Positions 1-8,586 of a stretch of DNA of 64,000 bases are shown here, in pieces (positions within the stretch are counted from its first letter, which is position 1; each line of letters begins with the position of its first letter). Source of the stretch: Prevotellaceae bacterium. Its GTDB lineage: Bacteria; Bacteroidota; Bacteroidia; Bacteroidales; Paludibacteraceae. The stretch covers positions 62,001-126,000 of the forward strand of contig JAISVA010000027.1 of NCBI GenBank assembly GCA_031271815.1. The letters are read 5' to 3'. The notes below the pieces were generated by a model, which was not told where the DNA came from, made no database searches, and saw only the letters and a list, made by a program, of their open reading frames with translations. The translations under genes and the position numbers were made by a program.

Positions 1-126
1 GGATTCAAAGTACTGAAATTCAATAATTATGAAATATTTCACGATTTGGATCGAGTGTTGAATCAGATAGAACGTGCATTAAAAGCGAAATTGGGCAATG
101 ACTTACCGGCTAAGGTGTATTCGTGA
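1..126 (+). CDS. DUF559-like protein, C-terminal end only
   Basis: An open frame runs from the left edge to a TGA at 124-126 and encodes 41 residues. The segment GFKVLKFNNYEIFHDLDRVL followed by an amphipathic helix resembles the last strand and helix of DUF559 proteins (very short patch repair endonuclease-like fold), which typically read G-x-x-V-h-R-F-x-N-x-E-h. The catalytic part lies outside the window, so nuclease activity cannot be judged. It converges on the lipoprotein gene at 205-1212, with a symmetric hairpin between them. The family call rests on a short motif recalled from memory. Confidence 0.5.
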   Translation, partial: GFKVLKFNNYEIFHDLDRVLNQIERALKAKLGNDLPAKVYS

Positions 127-148
127 AAAAGGATGAAAAAGACAAAAA

Positions 149-188
149 AAATGAAGGGGCGAAAAATTTATTTTTCGCCCCTTCATTT
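149..188. terminator. Bidirectional intrinsic terminator
   Basis: A perfect 18-bp inverted repeat (149-166 and 171-188) with the 4-nt loop TTTA. The stem contains GAAGGGGCG and is flanked by A-runs on the left and T-runs on the right, so it can end transcription in both directions. It lies between the convergent DUF559-like gene and the lipoprotein gene. Confidence 0.85.
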
Positions 189-204
189 TTTCATTCTCTT
201 TTTT

Positions 205-1212
205 TTATTTATTTCCGTCAAAATTAACAGGAATATTCATTTTTACGGCATCCACATAAACGTTCAATTCAAATTTTAAATTGTTTCCGGAAACTTCGCC
301 CGACGTTAAGGTTATGTCAACAGTTGCTGTTTCCATCCCTGATATCGCAGCCAAAGCCTGAGGTAAAGCAACTTCCATTGATACTTTGTTTCCGCCTGAT
401 AATTTTCCTTCCGAAACGGCAACGTTTTCAACGGTAACATTACCGATTTCTACTGCGCCAAATGGGGTTCCGATGCTTAAATCGGTAAGTAACAACGAAT
501 AGTTATCACCGGTTTTTCTTATTACTGAGGTAGCATCAGTAGATGATATTTTACCTGTATAAATACCCGAAACGTCGTCAATAGTTATTACCGGTTCATC
601 ACCATCACCTTCGCCTTCGCCTTCGTTTTCGTTTTCGTTTTTGCCTTCTTCTTTATCATTGCCGTTTCCATTGTTTTCTGTCTCATCGTTATTATCGTCG
701 CTTAAATTTCCATCAAAGTTGACAGGGACATTCATATTCATAACAACTACGAAAACGTTCAATTCAAATTTTAAATTATTTCCGGTGATTTCTCCCGACG
801 TCAATGTCACGTCAACAGTTGCTGTTTCCATTCCTGACATCGCAACCAAAGCCGGCGGCAATGTAACTTCTTTTGATATTTTTTCTCCTCCCGACAACTT
901 TCCTTCGGAAGAAACAGTTACTTTTGGAATGGTTACGTCTCCAATTTCAATTATCATATTCATTGCTGCTATATTCAAATTAGTGAACGACAGCGAATAA
1001 CTATTGTCTGTTTTTTTCAGTACTGATGTAGCGTCACTGCTTTCATCCATAGCTGATATTGTTCCATCATAAGTACCCGAAACGTCAGTCGCTGTTTGTT
1101 CGCCACCGCCGCTGCCGTCGCCGTCGTTCTTGTCGTCGTCTTTGCTGCAACCTGTGAATAACGGCATTGTTGCTATTGCCATTAAAAGCGTCATCCATTT
1201 TAATGTTTTCAT
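205..1212 (-). CDS. Lipoprotein with two tandem calycin-like beta-barrel domains
   Basis: A 335-residue protein with a lipoprotein signal peptide; the lipobox ends at Cys22 (LFTGC) and is followed by an Asp-rich stretch typical of surface-exposed Bacteroidota lipoproteins. Two similar domains follow, at about residues 43-173 and 213-335. Both start DVSG-x-Y-x-G-x-I and both carry GKLSGG, SGMETATVD-h-TLTSGE and GNNLKFELNV, so they arose by internal duplication. They resemble the calycin-like beta-barrel lipoproteins of Bacteroidales (family recalled, not searched). The linker (about 174-212) is almost only Asn, Asp, Glu and Gly and is encoded by short 6-bp DNA repeats. The ligand is unknown. 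The gene appears monocistronic. Confidence 0.75.
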   Translation of the reverse strand: MKTLKWMTLLMAIATMPLFTGCSKDDDKNDGDGSGGGEQTATDVSGTYDGTISAMDESSDATSVLKKTDNSYSLSFTNLNIAAMNMIIEIGDVTIPKVTVSSEGKLSGGEKISKEVTLPPALVAMSGMETATVDVTLTSGEITGNNLKFELNVFVVVMNMNVPVNFDGNLSDDNNDETENNGNGNDKEEGKNENENEGEGEGDGDEPVITIDDVSGIYTGKISSTDATSVIRKTGDNYSLLLTDLSIGTPFGAVEIGNVTVENVAVSEGKLSGGNKVSMEVALPQALAAISGMETATVDITLTSGEVSGNNLKFELNVYVDAVKMNIPVNFDGNK

Positions 1213-1329
1213 CCTTGAATTTTTTAAGTTTATAAAATTTAGTTAATAATGTATTATTTAGATTTTAGACAAAAGATAAAAGACAGTAGAATTTTTGTCT
1301 TTAAGCGTCTTTTTTCTTTGCCCTTTTTT

Positions 1330-2082
1330 TCAAAAGATATATCCGAAACTCAGCGAGCCGTAAATCGGATACATTTTAAAGGTAATTACGTCGAAATCTT
1401 TTTTGAAAATCGAATTGATACCCCACGAAAAGTCAATGCCTGTCAAAAAACGCGGAAAAATCCGCCACTCTGCGCCAAGCTGCGCACCCCAGTTCCAAAG
1501 CTGCAACTCATTCGAAAAATCGTAGGTTGCAGTGGTGATGTCTATCCGTTGTCCGGTCGGGTCTCCTTCGCGCAGGTAGCCGTCGTAAGCCGAACCGCTA
1601 AATGCGCCGTCGAGTAAAAACGATCCGTAGAGACCGAATTTAATTCCCCATTCGGCTTGTCTTCCGGGTTGCCATACTACCAGAAGCGGCAATGTGAGGT
1701 ACGAATTTTGAACCCGTGTGCGCACCTTCCCGGTAAACACGCCTGAAATTTCGCCGTCATCGCCAGATACCATTGCCAGGTTGTAATTTTTTACCTGCGC
1801 CTTGGTTTCCATTCCTTTCATTTCAAACTGCAATCCGCATAGCAATGACCAGTTTTCGTGAATATTTTGCCTTACTTCGGCGCCGATCATTACGTTCAGC
1901 AGCGGATTGAAACCTTCGATCTTCCGGATTTCAGCCGGTAAAGGCAACGGTGATGTTCCGCCGATTGAAAAACCGGCTTTTATGCGGTAGTCTCTACTGC
2001 CTGTATCCGGATTTTTTTCTTGCGAAGCGAGGACAAAAGTAGTAAAAAATAAGAAAAATAATAGTATTTTACTTTTTTTCAT
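1330..2082 (-). CDS. PorT-like outer membrane beta-barrel protein
   Basis: A 250-residue protein with an N-terminal signal peptide (about residues 1-20). The rest alternates in amphipathic strands rich in aromatic residues and Gly and ends in an aromatic residue, as expected for an outer membrane barrel. The pattern (AGFSIGG, then LCGLQFEMKGME, then YLTLPLLVVW, then GAQLGAEW) matches the PorT/outer-membrane-beta-barrel family common in Bacteroidota. Some relatives belong to the type IX secretion system, but nothing here assigns this one to it. It lies 96 bp downstream of the PCMD lipoprotein gene on the same strand. A structural or adhesive envelope role is inferred. Confidence 0.7.
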   Translation of the reverse strand: MKKSKILLFFLFFTTFVLASQEKNPDTGSRDYRIKAGFSIGGTSPLPLPAEIRKIEGFNPLLNVMIGAEVRQNIHENWSLLCGLQFEMKGMETKAQVKNYNLAMVSGDDGEISGVFTGKVRTRVQNSYLTLPLLVVWQPGRQAEWGIKFGLYGSFLLDGAFSGSAYDGYLREGDPTGQRIDITTATYDFSNELQLWNWGAQLGAEWRIFPRFLTGIDFSWGINSIFKKDFDVITFKMYPIYGSLSFGYIF

Positions 2083-2178
2083 CTGTTTATAATTTATTTT
2101 TTACATTAATGTGAGATGGAACGCCCGGATAAGCATTGGGTTGTATGTCCGTTTTTTGACGAGGGCGTTTCATACAGT

Positions 2179-3393
2179 CTATTTACGGATTAATTGAACT
2201 TCATCAATACAAAGCGTGCTGCCCACCGCGCCTTCAAACAAATCGCCCTTTGCGCTTGAAGAAAAAACTATGGTGAGAAAATAGCTCCCGTTGCGCAATT
2301 TTTCGGGGTCAATCGCTTTTTTTTCGACAAACGGAATGGAAAGCTGACGGTATTCTTCCGTTTCAAGATTTTCGCTATAAACAATATCCGCCTGATTTAC
2401 CTGAGCGATAGCAAGGATATTTCCGGCAGTGGTTACGTTTGTTCCATTCAGGCGTTCTAATGTTCCATCCGGTTTTCTAACCGGCTCATACAAAACGGAG
2501 TACATACTCGGACTATCCTCTTTTTGCAATTCATTTCCGTTTTTGTCTTTGTAAACCGCACCACGCCGGTATTTGTACCAGAATTTCAGGCTGTCCGGTT
2601 CGCCCACTTTGCATTGAAAACCGAACTGTGTAGCTTCCAGCGTTGCCGTCATAGCCTTGCTGACATCAAAGCTGCCGATAAAGAGATTTCCGGCGGCAAT
2701 CGGCATCCCGACAAGATTTCCGGCGGTTCCGGTAGATGTAGTCGTCAGTTTTACGCCGCGTCCTGTTTTGCCGTTGGCGTAGGAGGAAGTTGGGTAATTT
2801 TCGGCGGCAACCGAACTGTTCACAATAGCAAAACCTCTGTTTCCTGAACTCCAAACGTACTGTTTTTCTTCTCCGTTTAATTCGTAAAACTGCTGAAAAT
2901 TAGCCGTTTCGATGGCTTTTTCGTAATGTTCAAAATGGAATTCCGTTTGTGTCAAAATATACGATAAAACGGCTACCGTGTACTTTTTCTGCCATTTGCC
3001 GTCTTGCGAAGTAACGGTGTAAAAATGTTCGCTGGTCTCTTCAAAATTATCCGGCATTCCGCTTGGGGGCGTGATTGTTGCACCTTCGGTAAGGACAAAT
3101 CGGGGCGTGAGGGTTCCGATACGGACATCGGGTTTTACCCAGATTTTCACGGCATTGTTTTCCACGACAATTTCATTTAATGCATCTTTCGGCATATCCG
3201 GAATGGTGCATGCTAAAATATCTGCTTCGGTATTCGGTAATTCATCCTGGATACAGGACGGAAGCAGGAAAAGAGTGCAACAGCACGAAAGCGCGAAAGC
3301 ACGAAGGCACGAAGGAAAATACGGAAAAACTACTTCGCGCTTTCGTGCTTTCGCGCTTTTCGTGCTGTTGAATCTACTCATTTTTTTGTTCAT
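2179..3393 (-). CDS. PCMD-type lipoprotein with a repeat-derived signal region
   Basis: A 404-residue lipoprotein with lipobox LLPSC ending at Cys47. After the Cys comes a small Ig-like segment (about 60-145), then a jelly-roll-like region containing SFDVSKAM, FWYKYRRG and LCIDEVQL, the pattern of the putative carbohydrate metabolism (PCMD) domain. The start is ATG 3393 or ATG 3381; both overlap the end of tolC, so translation is probably coupled. Residues about 9-39 are encoded by the dispersed hairpin repeat at 3278-3370, which gives an odd Lys/Arg-rich and Ala/Phe-rich leader before the hydrophobic core. The repeat keeps the frame open. Surface glycan binding is possible but unproven. Confidence 0.7.
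   Translation of the reverse strand: MNKKMSRFNSTKSAKARKREVVFPYFPSCLRAFALSCCCTLFLLPSCIQDELPNTEADILACTIPDMPKDALNEIVVENNAVKIWVKPDVRIGTLTPRFVLTEGATITPPSGMPDNFEETSEHFYTVTSQDGKWQKKYTVAVLSYILTQTEFHFEHYEKAIETANFQQFYELNGEEKQYVWSSGNRGFAIVNSSVAAENYPTSSYANGKTGRGVKLTTTSTGTAGNLVGMPIAAGNLFIGSFDVSKAMTATLEATQFGFQCKVGEPDSLKFWYKYRRGAVYKDKNGNELQKEDSPSMYSVLYEPVRKPDGTLERLNGTNVTTAGNILAIAQVNQADIVYSENLETEEYRQLSIPFVEKKAIDPEKLRNGSYFLTIVFSSSAKGDLFEGAVGSTLCIDEVQLIRK
3278..3370. repeat. Dispersed CGCGAAAGCACGAAGG repeat, copy 1 (inside a coding region)
   Basis: A long imperfect inverted repeat. The left arm begins CAACAGCACGAAAGCGCG and the right arm ends CGCGCTTTTCGTGCTGTTG; the arms match except for a 1-nt indel. It lies fully within the 5' end of the PCMD lipoprotein gene. 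Related copies are at 21713-21782, 28216-28282 and 32535-32606. Confidence 0.85.
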
Positions 3394-4708
3394 TTGAAAG
3401 ATAAGAAAGAATATCTCCGCTAATCTGTTTCAACGAAATCTCACAAAGTTTGATATTGTATTCCGCCAAAATCAGGCGTTCTGCTGCATTCAGCATACTT
3501 TGTTGAGCTTCGCGCAACTCCAAACCGGAGAGGGAACCTAATTTATATTTATCGATAGCTGCCTCATAGTAGGCGCGGGCGACTGCCTTATTCTGCCGGG
3601 CAATGGCGCGCAATTCACGGTTGTTTTGGTAAGAGAGATAGAGGTTCGACAATGTGGCAATCAGGTTTAACCGGATCTCCTGCTGCAGCAATTCTTTGTT
3701 TTCGATTTCGAGTTCCACATTTTTCAGCTCTCTTTTGGTATTAAATCCTTCAAACAGATTGATGCCTACCGTGATGCCGTAGTTAAATCCCAAGGATTGA
3801 GATTCTCTTGTCGCGCCTGTTTCATAACGGTTTAGCCCGTAGCCGTAACCGCCGTTCAATTTTAAATAAGGGAAATAGCGCGAACGGATCGCCTTTTTAT
3901 CCGCTTCGGAAAGTTTCACATTTTTGGCGGCAAGCAGCATGTCGGTATTTGATTGCAGCGTGTTGGAACGAAGCGACTCGAAATCAGTCAGCGAATTGAA
4001 ATTGATAATGCTGTCGGCAAGTAAAAAAGAAGCTTCAACATCTTCGTTTGCAAGCAATTTATTCAGGTTTACGGACGAATAGCTGACCACTTCCTTTTGT
4101 GAAATATGATTGGAAATATCGGTGTTTAAATCTACCTTTGCCTGGTTCAAATCGAGGACAGATGCTGCGCCGATTTGATAGCGCGCCTCTACAATCCTTA
4201 CCCTTTCTGTTGACAAATCAACAGATGCCTTTATGTTTTTCAGCCGTAATAACTGATAAATATGGTTATTGTATTCCGAAGCGATTCGCGCAATCAGCTC
4301 TTCGACAGAGAGGCGGGTTTGCAGTTCGCCCATTTGCTGCAGTTCTTTCAGGCGCGCGTAGGTTGCCTGCATTTTCAGACCGTCAAAAATCGTCCAGTTC
4401 AATGTCAGTCCGGCATCTATTCCGTCGTTAAAGATGCCGTTTGCAGAAGTTTTCGAGCCGTCTGCGCTTTTGTTTTTCGTATTCATCAGCGATCCGTCGT
4501 AGCCGCCCGATAAATCCAGCGAAGGCAGGAATCCGGCATTCCCCGGCGTATAGTTGTTGCTGCTGATTTCTTCCTGATTGCGGACAATCCGCAGGGCGTA
4601 GTTATTTTCCAAACCGATTTGGATACATTCGCTTAATGACAGGACTGTTTCCTGTCCGTAAAGCATGCTTGCCAGTAAGCAGAAAAGTGGAAAAAATATT
4701 TTTTTCAT
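3374..4708 (-). CDS. TolC-family outer membrane efflux protein
   Basis: A 444-residue protein with a signal peptide (about 1-18, ending MLYGQE). Two TolC/OEP half-repeats follow, with long alpha-helices (about 120-210 and 330-430) separated by beta-barrel segments such as GGYGYGLNRYETGAT. The motif RIVEARYQIGAASVLDLNQAKVDL near the middle and YKLGSLSGLELREAQQSML near the end are typical of the family. The product is the outer membrane channel of tripartite efflux or type I secretion. No membrane-fusion protein or pump gene lies upstream; the next gene is ruvB, so its partner is elsewhere. The stop codon overlaps the start of the PCMD lipoprotein gene. Confidence 0.9.
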   Translation of the reverse strand: MKKIFFPLFCLLASMLYGQETVLSLSECIQIGLENNYALRIVRNQEEISSNNYTPGNAGFLPSLDLSGGYDGSLMNTKNKSADGSKTSANGIFNDGIDAGLTLNWTIFDGLKMQATYARLKELQQMGELQTRLSVEELIARIASEYNNHIYQLLRLKNIKASVDLSTERVRIVEARYQIGAASVLDLNQAKVDLNTDISNHISQKEVVSYSSVNLNKLLANEDVEASFLLADSIINFNSLTDFESLRSNTLQSNTDMLLAAKNVKLSEADKKAIRSRYFPYLKLNGGYGYGLNRYETGATRESQSLGFNYGITVGINLFEGFNTKRELKNVELEIENKELLQQEIRLNLIATLSNLYLSYQNNRELRAIARQNKAVARAYYEAAIDKYKLGSLSGLELREAQQSMLNAAERLILAEYNIKLCEISLKQISGDILSYLSNEQKNE

Positions 4709-4820
4709 TATTGTAATATTAATTTCAAACTGTTATGAACACTGTCACTTTATGTGACGGATGCAATATACAAGTTAACCATTGCCCTCATTGCGAAAAA
4801 CCATTGCGGTTTAGCGCATT

Positions 4821-5843
4821 TCAATCAAACAGCGTCCCTTGCTGATTGAACCGTAATTTACCCAAATGCCTGTAGGCAAGATCGGTTACTTCGCGTCCGC
4901 GAGGAGTCCGTTTCAAGAAGCCTTCTTTTATCAGGAACGGTTCATATACTTCTTCTATTGTACCGGCATCTTCGCCGAGTGCGGTGGCAATGGTGGTCAA
5001 GCCTACGGGACCTCCGTTAAATTTGTCGATCATCAAGTTTAATATCTTGTTGTCGATTTCGTCCAGACCATACCGGTCGATATTTAACGCTTCAAGCGCA
5101 TACCGGGCAATTTCGACATCTATTTTTCCGTTGCCTTTTACCTGTGCAAAATCGCGTACACGACGCAACAGCGCGTTGGCAATGCGCGGCGTCCCGCGGC
5201 TTCTGCCGGCAACCTCTTCGGCAGCTTTGATCTCGCACGGAATGTTGAGCAGCGATGCCGAGCGTTTGATAATGCTCGTCAATACGCCAATATCGTAATA
5301 TTCCAAATGGCAATTAATCCCAAACCGGGCGCGCAGCGGACTTGTCAGCAATCCGCTGCGGGTCGTTGCTCCAACCAGGGTGAACGGATTGATATCGATC
5401 TGTATCGAACGTGCATTTGGTCCTTTATCGAGCATAATGTCAATGCGGTAATCTTCCATTGCGGAGTAAAGATACTCTTCTACGACCGGACTTAACCGGT
5501 GAATTTCATCAATAAATATAACATCGTTTGTCTCCAAATTAGTCAGTAATCCGGCAAGATCGCCGGGCTTGTCGAGCACCGGACCGGAGGTTACTTTAAA
5601 CCCAACTCCCAGTTCGTTGGCAATAATATTGGAAAGGGTAGTTTTTCCTAATCCGGGAGGTCCGTGAAAAAGTGCGTGATCCAGTGGCTCGCCGCGCATT
5701 TTGGCAGCAGTAACAAATATACGCAAGTTCTCGATGATCTTTGCCTGTCCGGCAAAATCATCAAATGACAGCGGACGAAGCGCGTTTTCGAACTCCTTCT
5801 CCTGCGTATTAACCGATGTATCTCTTATATCAAAATCTTCCAT
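4821..5843 (-). CDS. ruvB: Holliday junction branch migration ATPase RuvB
   Basis: At 340 residues the protein has the normal length for RuvB, the hexameric AAA+ motor that drives Holliday junction migration with RuvA. Visible motifs: Walker [10 protein letters not shown] (61-69), Walker [11 protein letters not shown] (108-117), sensor 1 GATTRSGLL and the arginine finger in SPLRARFG (about 167-174). The C-terminal winged helix carries [13 protein letters not shown] and [15 protein letters not shown]. It is last in a run miaB, FHA gene, alkD-like gene, ruvB, with 15 bp to the gene before it. Co-location with an alkylation repair protein fits a DNA maintenance theme. Confidence 0.97.
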   Translation of the reverse strand: MEDFDIRDTSVNTQEKEFENALRPLSFDDFAGQAKIIENLRIFVTAAKMRGEPLDHALFHGPPGLGKTTLSNIIANELGVGFKVTSGPVLDKPGDLAGLLTNLETNDVIFIDEIHRLSPVVEEYLYSAMEDYRIDIMLDKGPNARSIQIDINPFTLVGATTRSGLLTSPLRARFGINCHLEYYDIGVLTSIIKRSASLLNIPCEIKAAEEVAGRSRGTPRIANALLRRVRDFAQVKGNGKIDVEIARYALEALNIDRYGLDEIDNKILNLMIDKFNGGPVGLTTIATALGEDAGTIEEVYEPFLIKEGFLKRTPRGREVTDLAYRHLGKLRFNQQGTLFD

Positions 5844-5858
5844 ATGGCATTGTCTCGA

Positions 5859-6569
5859 TTATTCAATCTCGCCTTTCAAAAAAGCTAACCGTTCTTTTTC
5901 CTCAAATTTTTCGATGGCATAACGCAGCATTGTCCGGGGCATTTTTTTGTATCGCTCCGTGAGAAATTCCCGCTCGGCTTCGTAATTCCGTTTACCGACT
6001 TCGCGCAGCATCCATCCTACGGCTTTTTGTATCAAGTCATGCGGATGTGTCAGCAGCATGTCGGAAATCCGGAATGTATCGCTAAATTCGCCTTTTTTAA
6101 TAAAACTGTAGGTGGAAACAATGGCGATGCGCTGTTCCCAAAAATTGGAACTTGCAGCCAATTCATAAAGACGTTCCCGGTCTTTGTTCAACAAATGAGC
6201 GCCTACGATTTGAGGAGCAGTCAGGTCAACCAAATCCCAACTATTTACTGCTTTCAGATTTTTCAGGTAAAACCGGTAAAAAAACTCTTTTTCCTGCTCA
6301 TTTTTTGTTTTACCGAAAAGTTCCGCCAGGAAGAAAAGTCCGGTTAAGCGGCATTCGTGATGATTATCGCACAGCAGTTTTTCTATCTCTTCCAACGGGA
6401 TTTGCTTGTGTCGTTTTACCAGTTGCCGTTGTTGCGGTACCGTAACTCCGATAAACAAATCTCCTTCTCCGTATTCTCCTTTTCCTGTTTTAAAAAAACG
6501 GGAGAGAATTTCTTTTTTACCGGATTGGGCGATAGAAAACAGTTCTTCTTTTATCTTTTCGGCATTCAT
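5859..6569 (-). CDS. AlkD-like DNA alkylation repair protein
   Basis: A 236-residue all-helical protein of the ALK HEAT-repeat family (DNA alkylation repair enzyme). Supporting motifs are NSWDLVDLTAPQIVG (about 110-124), where AlkD proteins place the Trp and Asp that contact the damaged base, and the C-terminal PRTMLRYAIEKF. AlkD enzymes remove positively charged bulky bases such as 7-methylguanine without base flipping. It sits between the FHA gene (43 bp upstream) and ruvB (15 bp downstream), so co-transcription is likely. Activity is inferred from family membership. Confidence 0.88.
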   Translation of the reverse strand: MNAEKIKEELFSIAQSGKKEILSRFFKTGKGEYGEGDLFIGVTVPQQRQLVKRHKQIPLEEIEKLLCDNHHECRLTGLFFLAELFGKTKNEQEKEFFYRFYLKNLKAVNSWDLVDLTAPQIVGAHLLNKDRERLYELAASSNFWEQRIAIVSTYSFIKKGEFSDTFRISDMLLTHPHDLIQKAVGWMLREVGKRNYEAEREFLTERYKKMPRTMLRYAIEKFEEKERLAFLKGEIE

Positions 6570-6612
6570 TCGGCTGTTGGTAAAATAAATAAACGATACA
6601 AATTTATATAAA

Positions 6613-7098
6613 TTATTGCAATTTCAATATCAACGTTGTTGCACCAATCGTAATAATATCATTGTCGGAAATAATCCGGCGTTCGTTTTTCTGTAAAATA
6701 TCATTCATCACAAACGTGCCGGTTACGCTGTCAAAATCTTTTATTGTATGGATGATTTTATCCTGTTTCCGTTCTGCGCAAATAATGCAATGTTTCCTGT
6801 CCATGCTCATATCGCCCGTTTCAATCGGCGAACTGATAACCGTACCTTTCGACCGGCGACCAAACATATTTTCGCCTAACGACAGCGGAATGATTTGTTT
6901 TTCGCAGAAAACATTCTCTACAACCGTAATGCTTCCGAACGGATAACCGGTGGTCTCTTTTTCCGCTTTCGCCTTGAATTTTATACTGAAATTCTTCCCG
7001 CAATGATTGCAGCGGAAAGCCAATGAAACTCCCGGTTCTACCCGCGTCTCATCAAAAGATATAAAATCATCGCACTTGGGGCAACGTATTTTTTTCAT
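6613..7098 (-). CDS. Zinc-ribbon plus FHA domain protein
   Basis: A 161-residue protein. The N-terminus has a zinc-ribbon/MJ0042-like motif with Cys6, Cys9, Cys30 and Cys33 (RCPKCDDF and FRCNHCGK). An FHA domain follows at about residues 68-161, with GENMFGRR, SPIETGDMSMDRKHC, DSVTGTFVMND and NDIITIGATTLIL, which match the conserved GR, S-x-x-H-like and N-G-like positions. FHA domains bind phosphothreonine peptides, so this looks like a soluble adaptor. No kinase is nearby. It lies 29 bp downstream of miaB in the same orientation. Confidence 0.82.
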   Translation of the reverse strand: MKKIRCPKCDDFISFDETRVEPGVSLAFRCNHCGKNFSIKFKAKAEKETTGYPFGSITVVENVFCEKQIIPLSLGENMFGRRSKGTVISSPIETGDMSMDRKHCIICAERKQDKIIHTIKDFDSVTGTFVMNDILQKNERRIISDNDIITIGATTLILKLQ

Positions 7099-7127
7099 TG
7101 GAAATATTTTAAATCAACGTTTTTCGT

Positions 7128-8498
7128 TTAGACAGGATGAGAATCCTCCATCGTTTCGCCGATAAGCGTTGCCGATGTAACCGATGTGATTTTAACGCGA
7201 ACCAAATCGCCTGTCTTATGGTTTCCGCGGGGGAAGACCACCACTTTGTTTTGCTGCGTCCGTCCGAACAGTTGTTCCTTTGAGCGTTTGGAAACACCTT
7301 CAGCCAATACTTCGAATTCGCGTCCGACATCATTTTGGTTACTGACAGCGGAAATTTTGTTTTGCTCGTCTATAATCTCATTCAGTCGCGCTATTTTTAC
7401 ATCTTCCGAAATATTATCCGGCAAATGCCTGGATGCGTAAGTACCCGGACGTTCCGAATATTTGAACATAAACGCGGCGTCAAACATCACTTCGCGCATC
7501 AGGGAAAGCGTTTCCTGATGATCGTCTTCCGTCTCGCCGTGAAATCCGCAAAAAAGGTCGGTCGTAATGCCACAGTCCGGGATCATCCGGCGGATAGCCG
7601 CGATGCGTTCCAAATACCATTCACGCGTGTATTTCCGGTTCATTGATTGCAATATATTGTTGCTGCCCGATTGAACAGGCAGGTGGATGTGATTGCAAAT
7701 ATTCGGATACGCAGCCATAGTTTCGATAATGGCATCACTCATATCTTTCGGATGAGAAGTGGTGAAGCGAATGCGCATATCCGGAAATTTTCCGGCAATC
7801 ACCTGCAATAGCTTTGGAAACGTAACGGTCTCGCCTGTTTCCGGTTCGTAAGCGTAAGAGTTTACATTTTGCCCCAAAAGCGTAACTTCTTTGAAGCCTT
7901 TGTTTTGCAAATCCCGAATTTCGTTGAGGATGCTCTCCACTTCGCGGCTTCGCTCTCTGCCGCGCGTATAAGGGACGATGCAGTAGGAGCAAAAATTATT
8001 GCATCCGCGCATGATGGATACAAATCCCGAGATTTTATTCCCGCTGATTCGGGAAGGGATAACTTCCTTGTAAGTTTCTGTGGTAGAAAGTTGTACGTTG
8101 ATTGCCTTCTCTCCACTTTCAATCATTCCGATCAAGTTTGGCAGATCAAGATAGGAGTCCGGTCCGACTACCAAATCAACAATGTTGTTTTCGAGCAGCT
8201 CTTCTTTGATCCGTTCCGCCATACAGCCGAGAATCCCGATAATCATTCCGCGCTTTTTCTTTTTCATTGCCTGAAAGTGTTGTAAGCGGGAAAAGATTTT
8301 TTGCTCGGCATTCTCGCGGATAGAACAGGTATTGAGGAAAATAACATCGGCATCGGAAATATCATCCGCCATTTCATAACCGATGGTTTCCATGATGGAA
8401 GCAACTACCTCGCTGTCGGCAATGTTCATTTGACAGCCGTAAGTTTCTATAAAAAGCTTTTTTAATTCACTATTCGCAGATTTAGAGTCTGTTTTCAT
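7128..8498 (-). CDS. miaB: tRNA-2-methylthio-N6-dimethylallyladenosine synthase MiaB
   Basis: A 456-residue radical SAM methylthiotransferase that adds the 2-methylthio group to i6A37 of tRNAs reading UNN codons. The N-terminal UPF0004 domain holds cluster ligands Cys22, Cys58 and Cys92. The radical SAM motif is RGCNNFCSYC with Cys166, Cys170 and Cys173, and the C-terminal TRAM domain covers about residues 385-450. The start is the only good ATG. A -7 box TATATTTG lies on the reverse strand at 8522-8529, about 24 bp upstream. First gene of a probable four-gene operon ending in ruvB and divergent from lptB. Confidence 0.96.
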   Translation of the reverse strand: MKTDSKSANSELKKLFIETYGCQMNIADSEVVASIMETIGYEMADDISDADVIFLNTCSIRENAEQKIFSRLQHFQAMKKKKRGMIIGILGCMAERIKEELLENNIVDLVVGPDSYLDLPNLIGMIESGEKAINVQLSTTETYKEVIPSRISGNKISGFVSIMRGCNNFCSYCIVPYTRGRERSREVESILNEIRDLQNKGFKEVTLLGQNVNSYAYEPETGETVTFPKLLQVIAGKFPDMRIRFTTSHPKDMSDAIIETMAAYPNICNHIHLPVQSGSNNILQSMNRKYTREWYLERIAAIRRMIPDCGITTDLFCGFHGETEDDHQETLSLMREVMFDAAFMFKYSERPGTYASRHLPDNISEDVKIARLNEIIDEQNKISAVSNQNDVGREFEVLAEGVSKRSKEQLFGRTQQNKVVVFPRGNHKTGDLVRVKITSVTSATLIGETMEDSHPV

Positions 8499-8521
8499 TT
8501 TCGCATACGATTTATTTTCTG

Positions 8522-8529
8522 CAAATATA
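8522..8529 (-). promoter_or_regulatory. -7 box for miaB
   Basis: TATATTTG on the reverse strand, an exact match to the Bacteroidota TAnnTTTG element. It lies 24 bp upstream of the miaB ATG and forms a divergent promoter pair with the lptB -7 box at 8564-8571. Confidence 0.7.
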
Positions 8530-8563
8530 CGGCAATGAATTGTGATTTTTCTAAAACTTGCAC

Positions 8564-8571
8564 TAAATTTG
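8564..8571 (+). promoter_or_regulatory. -7 box for lptB
   Basis: TAAATTTG matches TAnnTTTG exactly, with TTG at 8540-8542 as a possible -33 element 21 bp before it. Transcription would begin near 8578, giving a leader of about 10 nt. This rules out the upstream GTG at 8542 as the lptB start. Confidence 0.7.
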
Positions 8572-8586
8572 CAAAAAACAACATGT

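Noticed and set aside
601-660. Short tandem hexamer runs that might be a CRISPR or phase-variable tract
   Set aside because: The units are 6 bp and in-frame inside a lipoprotein linker. There are no spacers, and copy changes would not shift the frame.
3374-4708. TolC gene as part of a complete efflux operon
   Set aside because: No membrane-fusion protein or inner membrane pump gene is adjacent on either side.
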